From JADGRQ01 sp041476585 (lineage in GTDB: Bacteria > Pseudomonadota > Gammaproteobacteria > Burkholderiales > SG8-39), in the NCBI GenBank assembly GCA_041476585.1, contig JBGOTT010000028.1, forward strand, positions 1 to 22,610: DNA of 22,610 bases, given 5' to 3'. The position numbers and the translations under genes are program-made. The stretch's first letter is position 1. Each line of letters starts with the position of its first letter. A model generated the notes under the pieces. The model ran no database searches and had not been told where the DNA came from. It worked only from the letters and a program-made list of their open reading frames with translations. Of the stretch, positions 13,643 to 22,610 are shown piece after piece.

Positions 13643-14453
13643 ACCACCTCCTGCTGCGCCGGTACTGCTTGACGTCCCGGTAGCTGCGGCGGTCCGGCCC
13701 GCTGCCCATGCCGAGATAGAATTCCTGCACGTCGCCGTGAGCCCGCAGGCGTTCCGCCGTGCCGTCCAGGACGACGCGGCCATTTTCCATGATGTAGCCG
13801 TAATCCGCGACCTGGAGTGCGAGATGCGCGCTTTGCTCCACCAGCAGCACCGTGAGGCCGAGCGCCTTCTTCAGGAGGACGAGTCGTTCCAGCAATTCCT
13901 CGACGATGCGAGGCGCGAGTCCCAGGCTCATTTCATCGACGAGAAGCAGACGGGGCGCACTGATCAGCGCCGACCCCATCGCTAGCATTTGTCTCTCGCC
14001 GCCCGACAGGTATCCGGCGAGTCGCCCGCGCGCCGGCGCGAGGCGGGGAAACTGATCGAATACTTGTTCGATGCGCTCCCGCTGAGCCGCGCGGCTGCGA
14101 ATGCGGGAAGGCACCGCGGCCTGGAGATTCTCGAGGACCGTCAGCGTCTCAAAGACCTTGCGGCGCTCGGGCACAAGGGCGATCCCGCGAGCAGCCACCA
14201 GATGCGGGGGGCTGTTCTCGATTGCGTGCGCCTCGAACCAGATCTTTCCGTCGGTCACCTTGGCATCGTCGGAGCCGAGAAAACCGGTCACAGCGCGCAG
14301 GGTGGTCGTCTTCCCGGCGCCGTTCGACCCCAGCAGAACGACGATCTGCCCCGTCGGGACCTCGAGCGAAACCCCATGGATCGCGGTAATGACCTTCTGG
14401 TAGACAACCTCGACCTGCTCCAGCCTGAGCAGCGGCACAGCGGCATTCATCAC
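13635..14453 (-). CDS. livF: LIV-type ABC importer, ATP-binding protein (LivF-like)
   Basis: 272 residues from a GTG at 14453, directly after the livM stop, with GGAGG seven bases before it; an ATG at 14450 is equally possible and would remove one residue. Walker A is GSNGAGKTT (42-50), the signature LSGGERQ is at 149-155 and Walker B LLLVDEMSLGLA at 169-180. PERRKVFETLTVLENL is the LivF hallmark. The C-terminal tail (about 20 residues rich in Arg and Tyr after EFYLGMG) is longer than in typical LivF. It is one of two ATPases that drive the importer. Confidence 0.92.
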   Translation of the reverse strand: MMNAAVPLLRLEQVEVVYQKVITAIHGVSLEVPTGQIVVLLGSNGAGKTTTLRAVTGFLGSDDAKVTDGKIWFEAHAIENSPPHLVAARGIALVPERRKVFETLTVLENLQAAVPSRIRSRAAQRERIEQVFDQFPRLAPARGRLAGYLSGGERQMLAMGSALISAPRLLLVDEMSLGLAPRIVEELLERLVLLKKALGLTVLLVEQSAHLALQVADYGYIMENGRVVLDGTAERLRAHGDVQEFYLGMGSGPDRRSYRDVKQYRRSRRWFG

Positions 14454-15524
14454 CTATACGCCTCCGCCGCCGACCGCGGTCTGGCGGAACGGCCACAATA
14501 GAAAGTAATTGCGCACCCGTCGCCAGATGCCCACCAGCCCCTGCGGCTCGAAGACCAGGAACAAGATCATGATCAATCCAAATGCCGCGTAGTTAATGGC
14601 GAACACTTCGTTGGTGATGGTGTCTGGAATCGGCAGCATGCGCACCAATCCCTCAATGATGTGCGGGAAGGTGATGACAAACACGGCGCCGAGAACGGCG
14701 CCCAACATGGATCCCATGCCGCCGATGATCACCATCGCCACGTAGTCAATCGTGAGGTAGAGGGTGAACGCCTCGATCGAGACGAAGCTGCGGTAATAGG
14801 CGAGCAAGCAGCCGGCGATCGCAGTCAGGGTCGACGAAACGACGAACGCGGTCAGCTTGTAGCGCCTGACCGGAATTCCGAGCGCTTCGGCGACGACGTC
14901 ATGATCGCGAATTGCTATCAGCGCACGCCCGGTCCGAGTCCGCAGCAGGTTGATGCAGAACAGCATCACCAAGACGTCGAGCGCGAGCAGCAGGAAATAC
15001 CAGTGCGACTGCTCGACCAGCGTGAACGTTCCGAGCGAAGGCGGGTTGAGGACGATCCCGGTGGAGAATCCGCGCCGCGTCTCGTATTCGCCGCCGACAA
15101 AGGCGACCACGAAATGCAGTGCGAGCGTCGTGATCGCGAGATAAAGACCCTTGAGGCGAAGCGACGGAAGCCCGAATATGACCCCGAGCAGCGCGCCCAT
15201 GGCCGCCGAGGCGGGCAGCGTGATCCAGATCGCCGCGCCCGTTTCCTTGAACAGGATCCCGGTGGTCAGCGCGCCGGCGGCGAGCAGTCCCGCATGGCCG
15301 AGCGAGATCTGCCCGGCATAGCCCATGAGCAGCATCAGCGCCGCCGCGCCGATGATCGCAATGAACACCTGGTTGGCGATGCCGACGACGAATACCGGTG
15401 CCACGAACGGAAAGACGCCGAGGGCGACCGCCAGCGCGGCGAGCGTGGCCCACTGCAGCCGCGTCTCGAGCAGGCGCAACTCCCCGGCGTATTCGGTCTT
15501 GAAATAGCCGCTCGCGTGAGCCAT
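14454..15524 (-). CDS. livM: LIV-type ABC importer, inner-membrane permease (LivM-like)
   Basis: 356 residues. It is strongly hydrophobic with about 8-10 membrane segments beginning near residue 27 (TLAALAVALGVFPFVAPVFV). The family signature GYAGQISLGHAGLLAAGA is at about 69-86, and the EAA-like cytoplasmic loop with RAL.AIRDHDVVAEALGI about residue 210. ATG at 15524 lies 3 bases after the livH stop. With LivH it forms the membrane channel. Length and order (H-M-F-G) are standard. Confidence 0.92.
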   Translation of the reverse strand: MAHASGYFKTEYAGELRLLETRLQWATLAALAVALGVFPFVAPVFVVGIANQVFIAIIGAAALMLLMGYAGQISLGHAGLLAAGALTTGILFKETGAAIWITLPASAAMGALLGVIFGLPSLRLKGLYLAITTLALHFVVAFVGGEYETRRGFSTGIVLNPPSLGTFTLVEQSHWYFLLLALDVLVMLFCINLLRTRTGRALIAIRDHDVVAEALGIPVRRYKLTAFVVSSTLTAIAGCLLAYYRSFVSIEAFTLYLTIDYVAMVIIGGMGSMLGAVLGAVFVITFPHIIEGLVRMLPIPDTITNEVFAINYAAFGLIMILFLVFEPQGLVGIWRRVRNYFLLWPFRQTAVGGGGV

Positions 15525-15527
15525 CGC

Positions 15528-16400
15528 TTATACGCGCTCGATTTCCTCCTCGGTGCCGAACAGGCCCCAAGGGCGGATGAGAAGCATGGCGATCAGGACG
15601 AGGAAAGGGACCACGTCGCTCACCAGTGGATCGATGTAGGTAATGGCCAGCACCTCGGCGACAGCGATGATCGCCGAACCCACGATGGCCCCGCGCAGGC
15701 TGCCCAGGCCGCCGACCAACGCCGCCGGAAAGGCCTTCAGTCCGATGATCGCCATCGTCGTGTCGAGGCCTGAATCGAGCGCGATCAGGATGCCCGCCCA
15801 TCCCCCGGTGAAGGCCGCCAGCGCCCATGCGAGCGCATATGTAGTGTGCAGCGCGATACCCCGCTGGGCCGCAAGCAGCGGATTTTCGCCCACCGCCCGC
15901 ATGCGAACGCCCCATCGCGTGAATTGGAAAAACACGAACAGCGCGCCGTAGAGCAGCACCGCCACGCCGACCGTCGCGAGGGCCACGGTTGAAATCGACG
16001 TTCTACCTCCCAGCGCAACCGCATCGTTCGACCAGCCGAGCCGCTCGAGCGGACGGTAGGTGCGACCAGTCCAACCGAGCACCATGATGCCACGCAGGAG
16101 AATGCCGAGCGCGATGGTGACCAAGACCGCGGCCATCACCAGTTCGCCCGTCATGCGGCGCATCAGCACGATGTAGAGGACAAAGCCGACTAGCAGGCTC
16201 AGTCCCACCGCGCCGACGAACGCGGTGATCGGGTGCCCGCCGAACAGGGTCGTCAGCGAAATCAGGAGGTACGCGGCGAGCATCATCATCTCGCCGTGGG
16301 CGAGGTTGAGAACGCGGCTCACCCGGTAGATCAGCACGTAACCGCTGCTGATCAGCGCGTAGATCGCCGTCAGGACAACGATGTTGACCAGGGTCTGCAG
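15528..16400 (-). CDS. livH: LIV-type ABC importer, inner-membrane permease (LivH-like)
   Basis: About 290 residues if translation begins at a CTG at 16400-16398, behind AGGGAGAG. The frame is closed by the binding-protein stop upstream, and no ATG, GTG or TTG occurs before a GTG at 16337. Starting at that GTG would cut the first membrane helix (LQTLVNIVVLTAIYALISSG), which clearly belongs to LivH, so the rare CTG start is preferred. The hallmark VLNLAHGEMMMLAAY follows, then about eight hydrophobic helices and the C-terminal RPWGLFGTEEEIERV. It is 27 bases after the binding-protein gene and 3 before livM. Confidence 0.88.
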   Translation of the reverse strand: MQTLVNIVVLTAIYALISSGYVLIYRVSRVLNLAHGEMMMLAAYLLISLTTLFGGHPITAFVGAVGLSLLVGFVLYIVLMRRMTGELVMAAVLVTIALGILLRGIMVLGWTGRTYRPLERLGWSNDAVALGGRTSISTVALATVGVAVLLYGALFVFFQFTRWGVRMRAVGENPLLAAQRGIALHTTYALAWALAAFTGGWAGILIALDSGLDTTMAIIGLKAFPAALVGGLGSLRGAIVGSAIIAVAEVLAITYIDPLVSDVVPFLVLIAMLLIRPWGLFGTEEEIERV

Positions 16401-16427
16401 CGAACTCTCCCTCGTCCTGCCGCGGCT

Positions 16428-17591
16428 CTAGTTGACGGGCTTGTTCACCCAGTCAGCGACGGTCTTGACGCGATTGCTCGCGCTGTCCCAGCCGTAGACC
16501 CGGTAGTACAGGTCCTGGCGGTAGTGGTTCTGGCTGTTCCAGACGATCGCGCCGCCGCGCAATCCGCCCAGATCGACGGTAAGGCCGTTCATCGCTTCGG
16601 CCACCTTCGCGCGGCTGGGAGGCCACGCCACCTTCTTCAGCGCCGCCTCGATCACGGTCGCCGCGATCCACCCTTCGTTGAGATAGGTGTGCGGGTAATT
16701 GGTCTTCCCGGCCGCAGCGGCCTGGATCTCGCCATGCACCGGCTGGTTGTCACTGAACATGGCGTTGGTGGTGAAGACGAGGAATCCGGGATCCTTGATG
16801 CGCTTTAGCTCCTCCTCGGCGACGTTGTGGCCGTAGGCGATGAACTTGCCCGTCCAGCCCTGCTGCCGCAGCGCCTCGAATGTCTTGACCTGAGTCACCC
16901 AGGGCGCCCACGACAGCACCCAATCGGCTCCTGCGTCCTTAAGCTTGGTGGCGTAGGGAGCATAGTTAACGGTGGGCGGGGGCGCCGATTCGTGGCCGAC
17001 GATCTGGATGTTCTTCCCGGCCGAATACTTGGCGGCGTGCTCCATGCCCCCGCGCGAGATCGGAATGGCCATCGACACCAAGCCCAGCTTGAACGAGCCC
17101 GACGTCACTTTGCGCATATAGTCCACGGCGAACTCGACATCCTTTTCCGCGGCGTAACCGCTGGTGCAGAACATCAGCGGATCCGCCTTCGGCGGAAAGA
17201 CCTCGGCCGGGCATACACCCGCGGAAAACAGAATCGGCACCCCCTTGCGCCTCGCCTCGGCGATCGTGGGCGCATAGGTGCTCGACAGGGATGCGGTGAC
17301 GATCAACTGCACGTCGTCGTTGTTGACAAACATCTGCGCGTCGGTGGCAGCGCGGGAGGGTTCGGATTGGTTGTCGCGCATCAGCACTTCCACCTTCTTG
17401 CCGTGGATGCCGCCCTTGGCGTTTACCCGCTCGAAGTAGATGCGGATGGCATCGGCCGCCGCACCCGAGTTGGCCGAGTCGCGCCCGGTCATGTCGCCGG
17501 TAAGACCGAGCACGTAGGCATCCGCAGCCGCGGCCGCGCCTGGCACGAGCGTCGTAAACGCGATCAAATACCCTGCAAGCATTTTCCTCAT
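16428..17591 (-). CDS. Periplasmic substrate-binding protein of the LIV-type ABC importer
   Basis: 387 residues with a Sec signal peptide (MRKMLAGYLIAFTTLVPGAAAAADA; cleavage probably after AAA near residue 22). The mature part starts YVLGLTGDMTGRDSANSGAA, typical of the type I periplasmic LivK/amide-binding family, and contains NAKGGIHGKKVEVLMRDNQS (57-76). The family binds leucine-like amino acids but also aromatic acids and other carboxylates; here the CoA ligase next door makes an organic acid likely. ATG 17591 has the strong ribosome site AGGAGG. It is 33 bases after the ligase stop. Several cysteines in a periplasmic domain (VCPAEVF, MFCTSGY) may form a disulfide. Confidence 0.92.
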   Translation of the reverse strand: MRKMLAGYLIAFTTLVPGAAAAADAYVLGLTGDMTGRDSANSGAAADAIRIYFERVNAKGGIHGKKVEVLMRDNQSEPSRAATDAQMFVNNDDVQLIVTASLSSTYAPTIAEARRKGVPILFSAGVCPAEVFPPKADPLMFCTSGYAAEKDVEFAVDYMRKVTSGSFKLGLVSMAIPISRGGMEHAAKYSAGKNIQIVGHESAPPPTVNYAPYATKLKDAGADWVLSWAPWVTQVKTFEALRQQGWTGKFIAYGHNVAEEELKRIKDPGFLVFTTNAMFSDNQPVHGEIQAAAAGKTNYPHTYLNEGWIAATVIEAALKKVAWPPSRAKVAEAMNGLTVDLGGLRGGAIVWNSQNHYRQDLYYRVYGWDSASNRVKTVADWVNKPVN

Positions 17592-17624
17592 CGTGTCCTC
17601 CTGTGTGGTCCGTAGGTGTAGCGT

Positions 17625-19555
17625 CTAGGTTGCCCGCGAATTCAGCCCGGCCGGAATGGTTTCGAACGCCTGCCCGATAGCGCTGTGCAACCGGTCCTCC
17701 TCCTCGTGGCTGTACATCGATTCCACCATGTCGCGAAACTTCTGGTACATGAACCGGCGCTTGATCTTGCGCGTCGGCGTGATCGGCTCGCCCTCCACCT
17801 CGGGATCGAGGACCTTGGGAATGATGCGGAAGGCCTTAATTTGCTCGACGCGCGCCAGATTCCTGTTGGCCGTCGTGATCTCGCGCCCGATCAGTTCAAC
17901 AACCTCGGGCGCGCGCGTCAGGCTGGTGAACCCGGCGTACGCTATGTTCCGGCGCGTCGCCCAATCCGACACCGTGTCGAACTCGATCTCGATCAGCGCC
18001 GTCAGGTACTTGTGCCCGTCGCCGAACACCACCGCCTCGCTGACGAAGGGGCTCGCCCGGATTTGTGACTCGATATAGGTTGGACTGACGCTCTTGCCGC
18101 CGGCCGTGACGATAATATCGCGCGCCCTGTCTACGATATGCAGCTGTCCATTCTCCCAGGCGCCGATGTCGCCGGTGTGCAGCCAGCCCTCTGCATCGAC
18201 CGTTTCCTCGGTGGCCGCCGGGTTACGCCAATAGCCGTCGAACAGATCCGCCGAGCGCACCAGAATCTCGCCGTCCTCGCCCAGCCGCACCTCCCAGCCC
18301 TCGGGCGGCACACCGACTTGCCCGGGTAGCGGAAAAGGGCTCTGCTGCCCGGCGATCATCGCGCCCGCCGTTTCGGTCTGACCGAAGACTTCGATGACAT
18401 TGAGGCCCCAGATCTGCCAGACGGCGGTTAGTTCGCGTCCAGCGGCCGCACCGCCGATGATCACTAAGCGCAACTGATCGAAGCCCATCTTGTTGAGGAT
18501 CGGGCGGAACGCGAGCAGGTACGCCACCCAGTAGAGCAGCCGGTCCCACGCCCGCGCCTTCCCGTTCCAGCGCCGCGCGGCATGGCGACGTCCGAATGCA
18601 AACGCGACGTTGTAGACCGCGCGCTTCAGCCGGGTGGTGTTGTCGATTCCCACCAGCACGCCGGCGGCGTATTTCTGCAAATAGCGCGGTACCGTGAACA
18701 GAAATGTCGGCGCGACCTCAAACAAGGTTCTCGGGACGTCCTCCAAGCTCTCGCCGTAATGCGGCACCATATGCCCGAGGAGCGGCAGCGTAATTGTCGA
18801 GATGCGCCCCATCACGTGACCCAGCGGCAGGAACGCGACCGCGCGATGCGGATCCCTGCCCAGGGTTGGGTAATGCGAAATGAAGACGCTCGCCGCCGCG
18901 AGATGCTTGCCGTGGCTGACGACGACACCTTTCGGATCCCCGGTCGTGCCCGACGTATAGACCATGAAGGCAGGATCCGCAGGGCGCACGCAAGCGATAA
19001 GATCGTCAAAGGCGCCAGGACGGCTCGCCTCGCTGCGCCCGGTCTCCAGCAGCGCGTCGAAGGCGATCAGCTTAGCGTGCTCATAGGCGAACATGCCCGT
19101 GGTATCGACCACCACGATCCAGCGCAGCGCCGGCAACTCACCTTCGATGGCGAGGATCTTGTCGACGTACTCCTGATTCTCAGCCACGAACACACTCGCG
19201 CCACCGTGGTCGACCTGGAACTTCACCTCGGCGGCCGAAGCGGTGGGATAGATGCCGTAGCTTATCCCGCCCGCGCTCTGGGTACCGAGATCGGCGATCG
19301 CCCAGCCTTCGCAGCAGTCGCCCATGATCGCGACCCGGTCTCCCTTCGCGAGACCTCGGGCGCGTACGGCGAAAGCGAATGCGCCAACGCGGTCCCGGAA
19401 CTCGGCCCAACTACGCTCGCAATAGATGCCGCGGATCTTCGCACGATGGGCTACCGCGCGCGGCGTTTCGCGGGCGCGCAGGGCCAGTTGCGCGGGAATC
19501 GTCCGCTGACGCAACTGCGCGGCGCCCGGACAGATCGTCGATTCGGCGCCGACCG

Positions 19556-19559
<4 letters not shown>
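17625..19559 (-). CDS. AMP-forming acyl-CoA synthetase, long-chain (FAA1-like) type
   Basis: 644 residues. It activates a carboxylic acid to the CoA thioester with ATP. The phosphate loop is YTSGTTGDPKG (201-211), the adenine motif VFGQTE (391-396), the hinge region WLHTGDIG (459-466) with DRARDI (477-482), and the C-terminal domain begins about VTAGGKSVSP (484-493). Length and the two-part layout match the FAA1/long-chain branch (COG1022), not the shorter benzoate-CoA ligases. Substrates of such enzymes in catabolic islands include long or ring-bearing acids, so specificity is open. ATG at 19559 overlaps the acyl-CoA dehydrogenase stop by four bases (ATGA), so they are co-translated; the importer genes follow. 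The set suggests import, activation and first oxidation of one acid. Confidence 0.92.
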
Positions 19560-20767
<1,208 letters not shown>

Positions 20768-20776
20768 TCTTGCATA

Positions 20777-20806
20777 ATTATCACGCTGTCAATAGACCTA
20801 AATCAA
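20777..20806 (-). promoter_or_regulatory. Candidate promoter of the importer operon
   Basis: On the minus strand TTGATT (20806-20801), 18 bases, GATAAT (20782-20777). The predicted start is near 20770, only a few bases before the ATG at 20767, which would give an almost leaderless message or favour a downstream start codon. A TTGACA at 20792-20787 on the same strand lacks a fitting -10. Confidence 0.35.
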
Positions 20807-20842
20807 GGAATCGGGACCTGCCTCCGCGATGCTTCCGATATC

Positions 20843-21637
20843 ATGATTGACCGTCTGGTCATACTTGGGGGTGAGGTGTTCGAAACGACTGTGCAGGGTG
20901 GCACGATCACCGTCGCGATGGATCGCGGTCCGGTCAACGCCATCAACGACGACTGGATCGACGCGCTGCACCGTCTTCTGGACCGGCACGAAGCGGATCC
21001 GCAAGTGCGCATCCTGCGGTTTCGCTCGCGGCTCAAGGTGTTCAGCGCGGGGGCGGAGATCGATTTCCTGGTCGAGCGCCTGTCGACGCCTGCCGGCATC
21101 GACGCGATGATCGGGACGGTGCGGAGAATGCAGGCGGTTTACGACCGCATCGAGCGCTCGCCCTTGGTGTCGATCGCCGAGATCAATGGCGCAGCGCTCG
21201 GCGGCGGCTTCGAACTCGCTTTGGCCTGCGACCTGCGCGTGGCCGCCGAGACCGCGGCGGTCGGCCTGCCGGAGGCCCGGCTGGCGCTGCTGCCCGGGGC
21301 CGGCGGTTCACAAAGGCTTACCAAGCTTTGCGGCCCCGCCATCGCCAGGCGGCTGATCCTCGGAGCCGAGGCCGTTAAGGGTGCCGAGGCGCTGCGCCTC
21401 GGACTGGTTCAATGGGTCTACCCGGCACGAGAGTTGGCAGCCCGCACCGATGAGATCGTGCGTGGTCTCGAGGCACTTCCCAAACACGTGCTGGATGCGA
21501 ACAAGCGCTGCATCCTGGCCGGGCAGGAGCGGGATCCGAACGGTTCCGAGCTCGAGGTCAAGATGACCCGGTTGCTTTATGAACACCCGGAGTCGATGCA
21601 GCGGCTGCACGCTTTTCTCGCCCGCAGAACCAAGTAG
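20843..21637 (+). CDS. Enoyl-CoA hydratase/isomerase with both catalytic glutamates
   Basis: 264 residues. Oxyanion-hole segments are VFSAGAEIDFL (66-76) and NGAALGGGFELALACD (115-130). E124 (GGFE) and E144 (LPE) match both catalytic glutamates of rat enoyl-CoA hydratase, followed by LPGAGGSQRL (150-159), so a true hydratase is likely. It probably acts after the divergent acyl-CoA dehydrogenase, hydrating its enoyl-CoA product. ATG at 20843 has no evident ribosome site; a GTG at 20876 that follows GGGGGTGAG is an alternative and would remove 11 residues. The tail REGION of MTRLLYEHPESMQRLHAF is unremarkable. It stands 137 bases before bcrB with a hairpin and a new promoter between, so it need not be in the same transcript. 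Confidence 0.9.
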   Translation: MIDRLVILGGEVFETTVQGGTITVAMDRGPVNAINDDWIDALHRLLDRHEADPQVRILRFRSRLKVFSAGAEIDFLVERLSTPAGIDAMIGTVRRMQAVYDRIERSPLVSIAEINGAALGGGFELALACDLRVAAETAAVGLPEARLALLPGAGGSQRLTKLCGPAIARRLILGAEAVKGAEALRLGLVQWVYPARELAARTDEIVRGLEALPKHVLDANKRCILAGQERDPNGSELEVKMTRLLYEHPESMQRLHAFLARRTK

Positions 21638-21646
21638 CGCGGGAGG

Positions 21647-21661
21647 GCCGTTGGGAACGGC
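21647..21661 (+). terminator. Weak hairpin after the hydratase gene
   Basis: GCCGTT-GGG-AACGGC, ten bases after the stop codon. The stem is GC-rich and perfect but short, and no T-run follows, so it is at best a weak or Rho-dependent terminator. Confidence 0.3.
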
Positions 21662-21681
21662 TCGCAACTCGTTGGCAGCCC

Positions 21682-21710
21682 TTGACAGGCGCTCTGAGGG
21701 CGCCAAGAAT
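21682..21710 (+). promoter_or_regulatory. bcrB: Sigma70-like promoter of bcrB
   Basis: A perfect TTGACA (21682-21687), 17-base spacer and AAGAAT (21705-21710). The start would be near 21717, with a leader of about 58 bases that ends in the strong ribosome site AGAGGAGG before ATG 21775. Confidence 0.55.
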
Positions 21711-21738
21711 GGACGGTCAGTCACAGGCCGTCCGTGAC
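21711..21738. promoter_or_regulatory. Nested inverted repeats over the predicted bcrB transcription start
   Basis: GGACGG (21711-21716) pairs with CCGTCC (21728-21733), and GTCAC (21720-21724) pairs with GTGAC (21734-21738). They lie right after the -10, where an operator would block initiation. The two repeats cannot form at once, so one may be chance. The binding protein is unknown. Confidence 0.35.
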
Positions 21739-21774
21739 CGGCCGGCCTGGCGAACGCAAGAGAGGAGGCACCGC

Positions 21775-22497
21775 ATGAGCAGCGTTGTCCAGATGACGCC
21801 AACCCAGTCTCCGAAGACACCTGCTGCGCCCGTCCAGAAGGAAGACGCCATGTGGCTTCAAAAGGAGATGATCAACCGCAACTACCACGAGCTCGCCACC
21901 GCTCATGAGAAGGGGCGCAAGGTATCGGGCACATTCGTCCCCGGCAACCTGAACGAGTTGCTGATGTGCTTCGACTTCGCGCGCAACCTGCCCGAGACAA
22001 ACGCACTGCATAACGGCATGAGGAAGAAGGCCGGCAAGTTCATCATGGACGCCGAGCGCGATGGGCACTCCGAGGACGTCTGCACCTATGTGAAGGCCGA
22101 CGTGGGCATGATGTTGAACGGCGACCTTGGGCCCACCGGTGAGCTGCTGCCCAAGCCCGACATCCTGCTGCTCTCCTACACCGGCTGCTTCACGTTCATG
22201 AAATGGTTCGAGCTGATCCGGCAAAAGTACGGCTGCGAGACGGTGATGCTGCACGTGCCGTACCAGAGCGAAGGCAAGATCACGCGCAACATGGTCGAGT
22301 ACATCGTCAACCAACTCAAGGAGGTCGTCATCCCGACGCTCGAGCGCGTCTCGGGTGTCAAGTTCGACATCGACCGGCTGCGCCAGTACATGAAGGAATC
22401 GGCGAAGGCCGAAGACGACCTGGTCAAAGTGTTTCAGTCGGCGAAGAACCGTCCCTCCCCGATCGACGGATTCTTCGGCGCGGTCTACTACTCCTAA
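21775..22497 (+). pseudogene. bcrB: Benzoyl-CoA reductase subunit B, truncated at its 3' end
   Basis: 240 codons remain; BcrB of Thauera has about 430. Benzoyl-CoA reductase (BcrABCD) dearomatises benzoyl-CoA with ATP and ferredoxin; B and C form the HgdB-like catalytic module. The match to remembered BcrB is close and continuous: FVPGNLNELLMCFDFARNLP (54-73), EDVCTYVKADVGMM (100-113, with C103), LSYTGCFTFMKWFEL (133-147), and KNRPSPIDGFFGAVYY (224-239). After VYY the expected IGP is replaced by Ser and a TAA, and nothing downstream in any frame resembles the missing half with its conserved cysteines. The break is therefore at about 22491. ATG at 21775 follows AGAGGAGG. The product can hardly be active. 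Either an element was inserted, a deletion occurred, or the assembly is chimeric here. Confidence 0.85.
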
Positions 22498-22610
22498 CAC
22501 AGAATTTACTTGGCAATTTTCAGTGCTTGGAGCAGACTTCCTAATGGAACGGATTCCATTGTGCCGATGGGATCTCGGAATTATCAATCGTCCCCCTGCG
22601 ACCCCCAGAA
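22492..22610. other. Foreign sequence after the bcrB break, possible end of a mobile element
   Basis: From 22492 the DNA is clearly less GC-rich than bcrB and does not continue it. It contains a perfect inverted repeat AATGGAA-CGGA-TTCCATT (22543-22560). On the minus strand a frame coming from the window edge ends with FWGSQGDD and a stop at 22584-22582, which could be the tail of a transposase reading toward bcrB, about 90 bases from the break. No known insertion-sequence end was recognised, and the tail is too short to assign. Confidence 0.35.

Noticed and set aside
14661..15915. Long frames on both strands inside livM and livH
   Set aside because: Arg/Asp/Gln-rich translations without hydrophobic pattern or motifs, while the permease frames are unmistakable.
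21673..21686. Sigma54-like TGGCA...TTGAC before bcrB
   Set aside because: The spacing is too short for the -24/-12 consensus and the -12 GC is missing; the overlapping TTGACA-17-AAGAAT fits better.

Overview
GC-rich DNA, most likely from a betaproteobacterium of the aromatic-degrading, denitrifying kind (Thauera/Azoarcus/Comamonas-like). This placement is inferred from gene content: a BcrB-type benzoyl-CoA reductase subunit, a 6-oxocyclohex-1-ene-1-carbonyl-CoA hydrolase (Oah/BamA), and a terephthalate dioxygenase operon in the Comamonas gene order. No tRNA, rRNA or CRISPR was seen. Nearly every gene concerns aromatic acids or acyl-CoA catabolism.

Layout. (1) 1-2123, minus: acyl-CoA dehydrogenase, enoyl-CoA hydratase and the first codons of a further gene, facing away from a TetR gene across a compact control region with one operator and two overlapping promoters. 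(2) 2209-7342, plus: TetR regulator, flavodoxin-fold quinone reductase, then a complete tphA2-tphA3-tphB-tphA1 set with 3-5 base gaps. It would turn terephthalate (or a close aromatic dicarboxylate) into protocatechuate. (3) 9839-7326, minus: VanA-like Rieske oxygenase, oah and a 91-residue unknown protein coupled to oah by a GTGA overlap. An oxygen-dependent enzyme thus shares an apparent operon with an anaerobic ring-cleavage enzyme. (4) 10235-12157: a decayed stretch. A 3-hydroxybenzoate 6-hydroxylase-like gene is intact, but around it lie four gene fragments (SDR, acyl-CoA dehydrogenase, CoA ligase, MetE-like) that meet at two abrupt junctions. (5) 20767-12172, minus: one long operon of acyl-CoA dehydrogenase, AMP-forming acyl-CoA ligase, a complete LIV-type ABC importer (binding protein, two permeases, two ATPases) and a terminal TetR gene, apparently an uptake-and-activation unit for an organic acid. 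(6) 20843-22497, plus: enoyl-CoA hydratase, then bcrB behind its own sigma70-like promoter. bcrB breaks off after about 239 of about 430 expected codons, and unrelated, less GC-rich sequence follows to the window end.

Together the window looks like part of a mosaic catabolic island joining aerobic dioxygenase routes and CoA-dependent, partly anaerobic routes, with visible scars of deletion or insertion. The other benzoyl-CoA pathway genes (bcrC, bcrA, bcrD, dch, had) are not here, so the anaerobic branch cannot run from this window alone. All functions are read from motifs and remembered family sequences; no database search was done.
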